A stretch of DNA of 45,995 bases from the NCBI RefSeq assembly GCF_014653435.1, contig NZ_BNAO01000004.1, positions 253,983-299,977 on the forward strand. Reading direction: 5' to 3'. Every line of letters starts with the position of its first letter. Position 1 is the stretch's first letter. Made by a program: the position numbers and the translations under genes. This DNA is from Alishewanella longhuensis (GTDB taxonomy: Bacteria; Pseudomonadota; Gammaproteobacteria; Enterobacterales; Alteromonadaceae). The notes below the pieces were generated by a model, which searched no databases, was not told the origin of the DNA, and saw only the letters and a list, made by a program, of their open reading frames with translations. Of the stretch, positions 16,978 to 25,495 are shown piece after piece.

Positions 16978-19900
16978 ATGAAAATCGCCAGCTATGCGAT
17001 TGAAAAGCAGGTTAACACCTGGCTGCTTATTTTACTCTGTTTTCTTGGCGGCCTTTGGGCTTTGGCCACTATTGGCCGCTTAGAAGATCCGGCTTTTACC
17101 TTAAAGGAAGCCATAGTAGTAACTTATTATCCGGGGGCCACCGCCACTGAGGTAGAAGAAGAAGTGACGGAGTTGTTGGAGTCGGCTATCCAGCAGTTAT
17201 CGCAACTCAAACGTATTACCTCAAAGTCGATGCCGGGCAAATCAGAGATCCGGGTAGAAATTCAGGACAAGTATGATGGCAAACAGATGCCGCAAATTTG
17301 GGATGAATTAAGGCGCAAAGTCAACGATGCCAGTCATCGTTTGCCAACCGGGACTATGCCGCCGGTGGTAAATGATGATTTTGGTGATGTCTTTGGTATT
17401 TTTTATGCGGTCACAGCCGAAGGCTATAGCGATCGCGAGATTCGGGAGTTAGCAACTTTTTTACGGCGGGAAATGTTACTGGTGCCCGGTGTGGCTAAAG
17501 TGCAAACCGCAGGGGAGCCGGAAGAGCAAATTTATGTAGAAATTTCGCATGATCGCTTACTTGGCATTGGCCTGCCGTTAGAGTTGGTTATCGGTACTTT
17601 GCAGGCAGAAAATGCCGTTGCATCCGCCGGTTCGCTGCAGGTGGGTGATAAACGCGTACGCTTAATCAGTAAACCGGGGTTAGACTCAATTGCCGCTATT
17701 GAAAATTTACGTATTGGTAAAGCGGGCTCGACTGAACAGCTGAGTATTTATGATGTGGCTACCGTTAGCCGGCAAGAAGCCGAAGTGCCTTCACAACTTA
17801 TTCGTTTTAATGGCCGGGCCGCTTTTACACTGGCCATTTCTGGCTTAACCGATGCCAATATTGTCGATGTCGGCAAGGCGGTTGATGCGCATCTGGCGAC
17901 GCTTAATAGCCGTATCCCGCTTGGGGTGGAGTTACATCCTATTTATCAACAGCACATTGTGGTTGATACGGCGATTAACGACTTTATTATCAATTTAGTG
18001 ATTTCGGTGGTCATTGTTGTAGCAGTGCTTTGCCTAACCATGGGCTGGCGCGTTGGCTTAGTGGTCGGTGGTACTTTATTGCTAACAGTATTAGGTACCG
18101 TGTTCTTTATGCGGGTATGGCATATTGAAATGGAGCGGATTTCACTGGGCGCGCTGATTATTGCCATGGGCATGTTGGTAGACAATGCCATTGTAGTCGC
18201 CGAAACCATGCTAATTAATATGCAGCGCGGTATGGCATCGCGTAAAGCAGCCGGTGAGGCGGCCAGTCGCACACAGATCCCATTACTAGGTGCTACGGTG
18301 ATCGGTATTATGGCCTTTGCAGGCATAGGCTTATCGCCCGACAGTACCGGTGAGTTCTTATTTTCGCTCTTTGCGGTGATCGGCATTTCCTTATTACTAA
18401 GCTGGGTACTGGCAATTACAGTTACACCTTTGTTAGGCCATTATTTATTTAAAGTGTCGGCAAATAGTGCAGCAGAAGATCCTTATGCCGGTGGCTTTTA
18501 TCAGCGATATGCCCGTTTGTTATCCCTGGCGCTGCGTCATCGCCTGGCAACACTCGGTATGCTATTGGGTCTGACGGTGGTAAGTGTTATTGGCTTTGGC
18601 CAGGTAAAACAGGTATTTTTCCCTGCGTCAAATACGCCAATCTTTTACTTGAATTACTTTTTACCACAAGGCTCCGATATTCGGGCTACAGCCCGGGATA
18701 TGCAGCAAATAGAACAGCTGATCCTGGCGGATGAGACTGTGGTGTCGGTAAGTAGCTTTATCGGTGGTGGTGCCAGCCGCTTTATGCTGACTTATGCACC
18801 AGAGCAGCCCAATGCCGCCTATGGTCAACTTATCATCCGGACATCACATCGGGATCAAATTCCGCCGCTGATGCAAAAGATCCGGGATGAGTTGCCAGCG
18901 CAGTTTCCGAATGCAGAAATCTATACCCAACAGTTGATGTTTGGCCCAGGTAGTGGCGCGAAATTACAGGCTCGCATTGCCGGTGCTGATGAAGCCGTAT
19001 TGCGACAGTTGGGACAGCAAGTGGCCGATATTATGCGTAATACCGACGGAGTTACCGATATTCGGCAAAATTGGCGGCAGCGTGAGCTGGTGGTAGTGCC
19101 CGATTTTAACGAAGACCGGGCACGGGTAGCGGGTATTAATCGCACTGATTTGGCGCAAACGCTGGAGTTTTCCAGTACCGGTGTACGCAGTGGCGTTTAT
19201 CGTGAACATGATAAGCAAATCCCGATAGTAGTGCGCCCTCCTGCCGACGAGCGCTTTAATCTGGACCGGTTAAACGATCGAATGATTTGGAGTTCAACGG
19301 ATAAAACCTATATACCGTTAACACAGGTGATTAATAGCTTTGAAACCCAACACGAAGAGGCAAAGATCCAGCGACGTAATCGGATCCGCACCCTGACTGT
19401 TGAGGCAGAGCCGGCGACGAGCATTACCGCTGATCAAGCATTAAGGCGCATTAAAACCCAGATTGAACAATTACCTATGCCAGCGGGTTATCAGCTTAGT
19501 TGGGGTGGTGAGTTTGAGAGCTCTTCTGATGCACAGGCGTCTTTAGCAGCGCAACTACCGTTAAGTTTTATCGTGATGCTGGTGATTAGTATTTTGCTAT
19601 TTGGTTCTTTAAAACAACCGCTAGTGATTTGGCTAATTGTGCCAATGTCAATTTGTGGGGTAACCGCAGGCTTATTAGCCAGTGGTTTACCTTTTGGTTT
19701 TACCGCCTTGCTGGGCTTTTTAAGCTTGTCGGGCATGTTGATGAAAAATGCCATAGTGTTAGTGGAGGAAATTGATCTACAACTGGCTGAATCTCAGGAT
19801 AAGCTGCAGGCCATAGTGCAGGCTAGCGTTAGCCGGATCCGGCCGGTGATACTAGCGGCATTAACCACTATTCTGGGGATGTTACCGTTAATTTGGGATG

Positions 19901-20019
19901 CTTTCTTTAACAGTATGGCGGTTACTATTATGGCAGGTTTAGCCTTCGCGACCATTTTAACACTGGTAGCCGTGCCAGTGTTATATTCTTTGGTGTTTAG
20001 AATCAGCGCCGCGAAGTAA
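16978..20019 (+). CDS. RND multidrug efflux transporter
   Basis: Inner membrane proton/drug antiporter of 1013 residues, AcrB/MexB superfamily. Twelve membrane helices are arranged as 1+5 and 1+5 around two large periplasmic loops. Proton relay candidates are D402 in the TM4 motif MLVDNAIVVAE (AcrB has two adjacent aspartates here, this protein has DN) and the lysine in MLMKNAIVLVEE of TM10. The DN pattern and the TetR-adaptor-pump order are typical of the shorter RND subfamily that lacks its own channel gene. An AGGAG ribosome site precedes the start. A strong terminator follows. Substrate cannot be predicted. Confidence 0.93.
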   Translation: MKIASYAIEKQVNTWLLILLCFLGGLWALATIGRLEDPAFTLKEAIVVTYYPGATATEVEEEVTELLESAIQQLSQLKRITSKSMPGKSEIRVEIQDKYDGKQMPQIWDELRRKVNDASHRLPTGTMPPVVNDDFGDVFGIFYAVTAEGYSDREIRELATFLRREMLLVPGVAKVQTAGEPEEQIYVEISHDRLLGIGLPLELVIGTLQAENAVASAGSLQVGDKRVRLISKPGLDSIAAIENLRIGKAGSTEQLSIYDVATVSRQEAEVPSQLIRFNGRAAFTLAISGLTDANIVDVGKAVDAHLATLNSRIPLGVELHPIYQQHIVVDTAINDFIINLVISVVIVVAVLCLTMGWRVGLVVGGTLLLTVLGTVFFMRVWHIEMERISLGALIIAMGMLVDNAIVVAETMLINMQRGMASRKAAGEAASRTQIPLLGATVIGIMAFAGIGLSPDSTGEFLFSLFAVIGISLLLSWVLAITVTPLLGHYLFKVSANSAAEDPYAGGFYQRYARLLSLALRHRLATLGMLLGLTVVSVIGFGQVKQVFFPASNTPIFYLNYFLPQGSDIRATARDMQQIEQLILADETVVSVSSFIGGGASRFMLTYAPEQPNAAYGQLIIRTSHRDQIPPLMQKIRDELPAQFPNAEIYTQQLMFGPGSGAKLQARIAGADEAVLRQLGQQVADIMRNTDGVTDIRQNWRQRELVVVPDFNEDRARVAGINRTDLAQTLEFSSTGVRSGVYREHDKQIPIVVRPPADERFNLDRLNDRMIWSSTDKTYIPLTQVINSFETQHEEAKIQRRNRIRTLTVEAEPATSITADQALRRIKTQIEQLPMPAGYQLSWGGEFESSSDAQASLAAQLPLSFIVMLVISILLFGSLKQPLVIWLIVPMSICGVTAGLLASGLPFGFTALLGFLSLSGMLMKNAIVLVEEIDLQLAESQDKLQAIVQASVSRIRPVILAALTTILGMLPLIWDAFFNSMAVTIMAGLAFATILTLVAVPVLYSLVFRISAAK

Positions 20020-20041
20020 TAACCGTAAATATTGCTGTGCT

Positions 20042-20074
20042 ACACCTCGCCCGCAAGTGCGGGCGAGGTGTTTT
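20042..20074 (+). terminator. Strong terminator of the efflux operon
   Basis: ACACCTCGCCCGC pairs perfectly with GCGGGCGAGGTGT across an AAGT tetraloop (13 bp, GC-rich), followed by TTT. It separates the pump gene from the convergent DksA-like gene. Confidence 0.9.
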
Positions 20075-20087
20075 AAGGCGGAACAGG

Positions 20088-20402
20088 CTATTTAGCGCAA
20101 TTCAAACATAAGGCAGTAAAGGGTACCGCTGTTAATCTGGCAAATTGGATCGCCTGGCCACATTGACTACATTTATCATAGCTGCCAAGCTCCATTCGTT
20201 GTAAGGCTCGGTTGATATGGGCTAATTCTTCAGCAGCATGCGCGCCCAGCGCACTTAATACGTCGTCGTTCTCACGCTCTTGCGCTTGTTCTGCAAAGTC
20301 GGCGCTGCGGCCTTGCGCAAAGTCGCGCTGAATAGCGGCTTGTTGTCGCTCTAATTCCATTTTCCGAACTAATAAGCGACGCTTTAATTCCTGAAATGGC
20401 AT
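20088..20402 (-). CDS. TraR/DksA-type zinc-finger protein
   Basis: Protein of 104 residues: a predicted coiled coil (about 1-65, charged, with a Q/E/R-rich centre), then a C4 zinc finger with C78, C81, C99 and C102. It is shorter than DksA (151 residues in E. coli) and lies between DksA and phage TraR-like proteins; such proteins bind the RNA polymerase secondary channel or act in stress responses. The acidic coiled-coil tip (RENDDV, about 43-48) may correspond to the active DxxDxA region of DksA, though the match is imperfect. A GGGAG ribosome site precedes the ATG, with a long dyad just upstream. Confidence 0.85.
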   Translation of the reverse strand: MPFQELKRRLLVRKMELERQQAAIQRDFAQGRSADFAEQAQERENDDVLSALGAHAAEELAHINRALQRMELGSYDKCSQCGQAIQFARLTAVPFTALCLNCAK

Positions 20403-20412
20403 AGTTGCTCCC

Positions 20413-20438
20413 GGTTAACTGTGTGATCACCGTTAACC
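20413..20438. promoter_or_regulatory. 26-bp operator-like dyad before the DksA-like gene
   Basis: GGTTAAC and GTTAACC arms, continued inward as GTG and CAC, form a symmetric 26-bp dyad with 20 of 26 positions symmetric. It ends about ten bases upstream of the start codon, next to the ribosome site. It could bind a dimeric regulator, or as RNA could fold next to the ribosome site. No regulator gene is adjacent. Confidence 0.55.
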
Positions 20439-20456
20439 ATAGCAGCTATTTAGCAA

Positions 20457-20472
20457 GCCAGATTGATCTGGC
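20457..20472 (-). terminator. Short hairpin after the ABC exporter gene
   Basis: GCCAGAT-TG-ATCTGGC is a perfect 7-bp inverted repeat 11 bases past the minus-strand stop. No T tract follows on that strand, so it is a poor terminator at best. Confidence 0.3.
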
Positions 20473-20482
20473 GCAACCGAGT

Positions 20483-22291
20483 TTAGGGTACTGTTGGTTT
20501 TTGCGCTTGCTGTTGCCACATCCGGGCATATTCCCCTTGTAACCTTAACAGCTGTTGATGATCACCTTGTTCGATTAAACTGCCATTTTTTAAGACCAGA
20601 ATAGTATCGGCATCGGTGATTGTTGATAAGCGGTGGGCAATCACAAGGCTGGTGTGATGATGTGCAACGCTGCGCATAGCCGCTACGATCGCTTGCTCTG
20701 CCATCGAATCTAAGGCGGAGGTGGCTTCGTCAAAGATTAAAATCGCTGAGCCTTTTAAAATAGCGCGGGCAATGGCAATACGTTGCTTTTCACCGCCTGA
20801 TACTTTTAAGCCGCGCTCGCCTACCAGGGTGGCATCACCTTGCGGCAAGCTATTAATAAACTGCCGTAAATGTGCCATATTAATAGCCTGTTCTATTTCA
20901 GCGGCGCTTGCGTCGGGCTTTGCATAGGCAATATTTTCACGGATGCTGCTATTAAACAGTACCGTGTCTTGCGGCACTATGGCGATAGCCTGGCGTAGTG
21001 ACTCCAGAGTGACGCGGCTGATATCCTGTCCATCTATTGAGATCTGACCCTGTTGCGTTTGGTAAAAGCGATAGAGTAAGCGGGCTATAGTACTTTTACC
21101 CGCACCTGAAGCGCCGACTATCGCTACCTTGGTGCCGGCAGCAACCTGAAAACTCAGGTTGTTTAAAATAAGCCGCTCGCTCTGATAGCCAAAGCTAACC
21201 TGTTCAAATTTCACCTCGCCGCCTTTTAATTGCAGTGGTTTGGCGTCTGGCGCATCGCTGATAGCGGGTTTACGGGTAAGTAGCCCCAACATATTTTCTA
21301 AATCAGTTAAGGCGCGGCGAATTTCCCGGTACACAAAACCTAAAAAATTTAGCGGTAAAAACAACTGGATCATATAGGCGTTTAGCATCACTAACTCTCC
21401 TATACTGATCTCGCCGTTTACTACCTCTGCAGCAGCTAGCCACATTAGTGCCGTGATAGCTGCGGCAATTAACAGCGCTTGTCCTGAGTTAAGTAGTAGC
21501 AAGCTTAAGCGGTTTTTTAAGCGCGCTTGCTCCCAGTTCGCTAAAAAGCCATCATAAATTTTCGCTTCGTGCTGCTCATTATTAAAATATTTTACCGTTT
21601 CATAATTAAGCAGGCTGTCGACAGCACGGCTGTTAGTGCTGTTATCCGCTTGGTTGGCTTCACGAATAAATTTATTGCGCCATTCGGTAATATACACCGT
21701 AAAAAAGATATAGAGGCTCACGGCAAGCACGGTAATCAAGGCATAGAGCGGCGAAAACAGCAGGCTAAAAATCACCGCAACGGCCAGGATTTCTAGTAGC
21801 GTCGGCACGATGTTAAACATTAAAAACCGCATCAGGAAACTCAGGCCATTGCTGCCGCGTTCAATATCGCGGCTAATACCACCGGTTTGCCGATCTAAAT
21901 GAAAAGCCAGCTCCAGGCTATGCAGATGGTTAAAAACTTTCAGGCCAATTTGGCGCATGGCATGTTCAGTTACCCGGCCAAATAGGGCATCACGCACCTC
22001 GCCAAAAAACACCATACCAAAACGCAGGGCACCATAAAGTAACAATAGCCAAACGGGCACCAGTAATAATTGTTGGCGGTTAGCATCAACGGCATCAATA
22101 ATTTCTTTTAATGCAAAGGGCATTAACAAAGTAGCGGCTTTCGCTGCTATCAGAGCCAGCATCGCCAGCGTTACCCGGCCTTTAAATGCCATAAGGTAAG
22201 GCCAGAGCGTTTTTATACTCTGACCAAGCGGCATGGCATAGTCTCGTTTTACATTGTCGGGTTGTTTAGCTGCAGAACGAATGCCACGCAT
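20483..22291 (-). CDS. Atm1/ABCB7-type ABC exporter
   Basis: Half-transporter of 602 residues: six-helix permease domain (about 30-330) and a C-terminal ATPase (about 355-595). Walker A is GASGAGKST (393-401), signature VSGGEKQR (497-504), Walker B ILIFDE (517-522). The permease segment SRAVDSLLNYETVKYFNNE (221-239) and the TEWRNKFIREANQADN segment before it are typical of the Atm1/HMT1 group, whose members export glutathione-linked compounds and support iron-sulfur or heavy-metal homeostasis. Alternative start ATG at 22234; neither start has a good ribosome site. It lies 21 bases after ppnP on the same strand, so the two may share a transcript. Confidence 0.88.
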   Translation of the reverse strand: MRGIRSAAKQPDNVKRDYAMPLGQSIKTLWPYLMAFKGRVTLAMLALIAAKAATLLMPFALKEIIDAVDANRQQLLLVPVWLLLLYGALRFGMVFFGEVRDALFGRVTEHAMRQIGLKVFNHLHSLELAFHLDRQTGGISRDIERGSNGLSFLMRFLMFNIVPTLLEILAVAVIFSLLFSPLYALITVLAVSLYIFFTVYITEWRNKFIREANQADNSTNSRAVDSLLNYETVKYFNNEQHEAKIYDGFLANWEQARLKNRLSLLLLNSGQALLIAAAITALMWLAAAEVVNGEISIGELVMLNAYMIQLFLPLNFLGFVYREIRRALTDLENMLGLLTRKPAISDAPDAKPLQLKGGEVKFEQVSFGYQSERLILNNLSFQVAAGTKVAIVGASGAGKSTIARLLYRFYQTQQGQISIDGQDISRVTLESLRQAIAIVPQDTVLFNSSIRENIAYAKPDASAAEIEQAINMAHLRQFINSLPQGDATLVGERGLKVSGGEKQRIAIARAILKGSAILIFDEATSALDSMAEQAIVAAMRSVAHHHTSLVIAHRLSTITDADTILVLKNGSLIEQGDHQQLLRLQGEYARMWQQQAQKPTVP

Positions 22292-22312
22292 AGGGGGGCT
22301 CAGTGATCAAGA

Positions 22313-22594
22313 TTACTCATAGGTGCAAAGGTAAGCGGTATCCTGCTGTACTTGCAACTGAAACTTGGTGTTTGCTGCGACATTAAAAGACTGCCCGCTG
22401 TTATAAGTTTGCCAGCTGTCACTGCCAGGTAACTTTACCGTTAGTGCGCCACTAATAACTGTCATCACTTCATGTTGGCTGGTGCCAAACTCATAATCAC
22501 CCGGTGCCATTACGCCCACCGTGGCAGGAAGTTTCTCACCGGCAAAGGCGATAGAAGCCACCTTACCATCAAAATACTGATTTACTTTAAACAT
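22313..22594 (-). CDS. ppnP: Pyrimidine/purine nucleoside phosphorylase PpnP
   Basis: Small cupin-like enzyme of 93 residues (E. coli PpnP/YaiE has 94), which cleaves several nucleosides with phosphate to give the base and ribose-1-phosphate. The characteristic segments are [11 protein letters not shown] near the start, [12 protein letters not shown] in the middle and the terminal AYLCTYE. A perfect AGGAGG ribosome site lies five to six bases before the ATG. It is divergent from the secreted nuclease gene, which would release nucleotides from extracellular DNA; a functional link is possible but inferred. Confidence 0.93.
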   Translation of the reverse strand: MFKVNQYFDGKVASIAFAGEKLPATVGVMAPGDYEFGTSQHEVMTVISGALTVKLPGSDSWQTYNSGQSFNVAANTKFQLQVQQDTAYLCTYE

Positions 22595-22733
22595 AGTGTC
22601 CTCCTTATATTATCCCGCTAGCAGTAAAGCTGAAAAAAGGCGTTTTGCCTAGCAATTTTTAGCTGTTTAGAAGTCTTCATGGCTTGTGCGGGGAAGGGCT
22701 AGGGCGTAAAACATAGTTAAAAACGTAATCAAA

Positions 22734-22751
22734 ATGTCATAAATCGGGTTT
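22734..22751 (+). promoter_or_regulatory. Possible partial Pho box of the nuclease gene
   Basis: ATGTCATAAAT matches the first half and spacer of the PhoB box well (6 of 7 in the repeat, full spacer), but the second repeat (CGGGTTT) matches only 3 of 7. Tentative. Confidence 0.25.
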
Positions 22752-22788
22752 AATCTGATTTCCCCCCATAAAACTATAGAGAAAAAAC

Positions 22789-25377
22789 GTGAAAAAAAGC
22801 CTACTCGCCATCAGTCTGGCGTTGGTATTAGCACCGTCTGCTCATGCCGAATTATTTATATCTGAATATGTAGAAGGTTCGAGTAACAATAAAGCCTTAG
22901 AGCTCTACAACCCCGGTACGGAAACGATAAATCTTGCTGGATATCGTATAAGAGTGAGCTTTAACGGCGGAACCTCAGTGCAAACGCTTAACCTGAGTGG
23001 CGAAATACCGGCTAGCAAAACGCTGGTTATCGTTAATCCCAATGCCAGCGAAAGGTTACTGGCGCTTGCTGATATAACCTCCTCTGTTGCTGGCTGGAAT
23101 GGTGATGATGCTATTATTCTTGAAAAAAATGGTGTAGTGATTGACAGTTTTGGTCAGGAAGGTTTCAGGCCGAGTGCAGCCTGGAACCTTAATGGCGTTA
23201 GAACCGTTGATCAAACGCTACGTCGTATCGGGGTAGTATACGATACCAATAATACGGATACCTTTGATCCCTCCGCACAGTGGTTGCAGTTTGGCATCGA
23301 CGATTTCTCAGATCTCGGTCGTTTTAACGGTAGCGTGGTACCGGTAGACCCAGAAGAGCCTGTAGACCCAGTTGAGCAAGATTTAACCTGTGGTGCTGAT
23401 TTCACCGCTATTGCTGCTATTCAGGGCACGGGGAGTATTAGCCCGTTAGTAGGACAGAATGTTGTAGTGGAAGCCGTTGTTACCCATACTTTACCAGGTT
23501 TACGTGGTTATATGATCCAAGCCGCAGATCATGAACAAGATGGTGATCCTTTATCATCGGAAGGGGTTTTTGTCTTTACTAGTAATGCTGCTTTAGGTGT
23601 CACGACTGGACAACGGGTGAGATTACGCGCCCAGGTCGCTGAAGCTTTTACCAATACACAATTACAAAATATTACGGCAACAGTAGACTGTGGCACTGCC
23701 GTTTTACCTGCACCAGTGTCTATCAGTTTGCCGGTAGTAAATGCCGAATATTTAGAACGTTATGAAGGGATGTTGATCAGGTTTGACCAAGAGCTTACTG
23801 TTAACGGTAATTATACGCTGAGTCGTTTTGGCGAGTTGGTATTGGCACAGGGGCGTCGTTTTACTCCAACTCAAGTGGAAACTCCTGGCGTGGCCGCACA
23901 AGCTCTGGCTGCACAGCAGCGTTTAAATAAAATTGTGCTGGATGATGCTTCTTCGGTACAAAACCCGGCGTTAGTGCCATATCCGGCACCCGGACTTTCC
24001 GCATTTAATACCGTGCGCGCCGGTGATACCATCACTGGTTTAACGGGGACCTTGTATTACGGTTTTAACGAATATAGGGTTAATCCAACGCAGCATGTTA
24101 ACGTGGTAGCGACTAATCCGCGCACTGCAGCACCTGAGTTGGCCGGTGAGGGTAATTTGAAAATAGCCAGTTTTAACGTGCTTAACTATTTTAATGGTGA
24201 TGGCATGGGTGGAGGGTTTCCAACGCCACGCGGCGCCCATAATCCACAAGAATTTGAACGGCAAAAAGCAAAAATATTAGCTGCTTTAGCCGCATTAGAT
24301 GCGACCGTTATTGGATTGATGGAAATTGAAAACGATGGCTTTGCCACAACATCGGCTATCGCTGATCTGGTAATAGGCTTAAGACAGCAATCTGGCGTTG
24401 CGGATTGGCAGTACGTTGCAGTTGATGCACCTCAGGTTGGTACCGATCAAATTACTGTGGGTATGCTTTATCGGGCGGATCGAGTTAACCCAGTGGGCAC
24501 TGCAAAAATTTTGGATGAGCAAAATTCTGCTACGGATAGCAATGGTGCGCCGCTTTTTGACACCCGCCGCAACAGACCTATGTTGGCACAGCGTTTTAGT
24601 TTGGTAGAGAACGAGGCAGAATTCGCCGTTATGGTGAATCATTTGAAGTCGAAAGGCTCAGCCTGTGCTGGCGATCCTGATCTAAATGATGGTCAAGGCA
24701 ATTGTAATCTTACTCGTACCCGCGCAGCAGAAGCGATAGGTGTTTTTGCCGCAGAGCAGTTTGCAGATATCCCGGCGGTAGTGCTAGGTGACTTAAATGC
24801 GTATGCTAAAGAAGATCCTCTGACCACCTTAGCTAATGCCGGCTATCTGAGTGCGTTTGAGGTGCTGGGTAAGACGCCAACTTATGGTTATGTCTTTGAT
24901 AGTCTATCTGGGCAGTTGGATCATATGCTGTTAAATGCTCAAGCCCAACAATATTTGGTGGATGCAGCAGAATGGCATATCAATGCTGACGAGCCGATAG
25001 CGCTGGATTACAATCTTGAATTTAAAACGCTACAACAACAAAACGACTTTTATGCACCTGATGCATATCGCTCGTCAGATCACGATCCGGTAATTGTGGC
25101 ATTGGATTTACCAGCACGAACTGCACCTTTGGATATTCAATTACAACTGGTAAGAGTTAATCAAGGCAATGCGCAATCTGGCAGTAAATTGGTGCAGTTG
25201 CGTTGGAGCAGTGAACAAACCGATTTAGTGTTGTATCGGGATGGCCAGATGGTGACTAGGCTAGCTAAGCCGGGTATCTATAATAATCAATTTAAAACGC
25301 ACGCTAAGTCAGTAACTTATCTGTTGTGTTACGACGCAACTAAGCAGTGCTCAGCTCCTTTACAGGTGAATTTCTAA
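22789..25377 (+). CDS. Secreted ExeM/NucH-type extracellular nuclease
   Basis: Protein of 862 residues with a 20-residue signal peptide (ending SAHA), a lamin-tail domain (about 21-140, opening ELFISEYVEGSSNNKALELYN), a short Pro/Glu/Val linker (about 182-194), an OB-like domain (about 200-300) and an endonuclease/exonuclease/phosphatase domain (about 455-775). Catalytic motifs are ENDGF, NHLKSKGS, GDLNAY (D668, N670) and SDHDP (D764, H765, D766). A small fibronectin-like tail with two cysteines ends the protein. Shewanella ExeM homologues carry a GlyGly-CTERM anchor; none is visible here, so this enzyme may be released. It starts at a GTG. Likely role: degrading extracellular DNA for phosphate or biofilm turnover. 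Confidence 0.9.
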   Translation: MKKSLLAISLALVLAPSAHAELFISEYVEGSSNNKALELYNPGTETINLAGYRIRVSFNGGTSVQTLNLSGEIPASKTLVIVNPNASERLLALADITSSVAGWNGDDAIILEKNGVVIDSFGQEGFRPSAAWNLNGVRTVDQTLRRIGVVYDTNNTDTFDPSAQWLQFGIDDFSDLGRFNGSVVPVDPEEPVDPVEQDLTCGADFTAIAAIQGTGSISPLVGQNVVVEAVVTHTLPGLRGYMIQAADHEQDGDPLSSEGVFVFTSNAALGVTTGQRVRLRAQVAEAFTNTQLQNITATVDCGTAVLPAPVSISLPVVNAEYLERYEGMLIRFDQELTVNGNYTLSRFGELVLAQGRRFTPTQVETPGVAAQALAAQQRLNKIVLDDASSVQNPALVPYPAPGLSAFNTVRAGDTITGLTGTLYYGFNEYRVNPTQHVNVVATNPRTAAPELAGEGNLKIASFNVLNYFNGDGMGGGFPTPRGAHNPQEFERQKAKILAALAALDATVIGLMEIENDGFATTSAIADLVIGLRQQSGVADWQYVAVDAPQVGTDQITVGMLYRADRVNPVGTAKILDEQNSATDSNGAPLFDTRRNRPMLAQRFSLVENEAEFAVMVNHLKSKGSACAGDPDLNDGQGNCNLTRTRAAEAIGVFAAEQFADIPAVVLGDLNAYAKEDPLTTLANAGYLSAFEVLGKTPTYGYVFDSLSGQLDHMLLNAQAQQYLVDAAEWHINADEPIALDYNLEFKTLQQQNDFYAPDAYRSSDHDPVIVALDLPARTAPLDIQLQLVRVNQGNAQSGSKLVQLRWSSEQTDLVLYRDGQMVTRLAKPGIYNNQFKTHAKSVTYLLCYDATKQCSAPLQVNF

Positions 25378-25445
25378 CATAGGTTTGAATCAGGTTCGCT
25401 TACACCATAGGCGCCTGGTCACGTCTTTGTCAGATAACCTTAAAT

Positions 25446-25476
25446 AAAAAAGGCCGGTGATACTTACCGGCCTTTT
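25446..25476. terminator. Bidirectional terminator, nuclease / fadE
   Basis: AAAAGGCCGGT pairs perfectly with ACCGGCCTTTT over a 7-nt loop. A-run on one side and T-run on the other make it a terminator in both directions between the convergent genes. Confidence 0.9.
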
Positions 25477-25495
25477 CACAACTACTTTTCAGCTA

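Noticed and set aside
17946..18386. 146-codon minus-strand frame inside the RND pump gene
   Set aside because: Shadow of the hydrophobic helices of the pump; no start signals.
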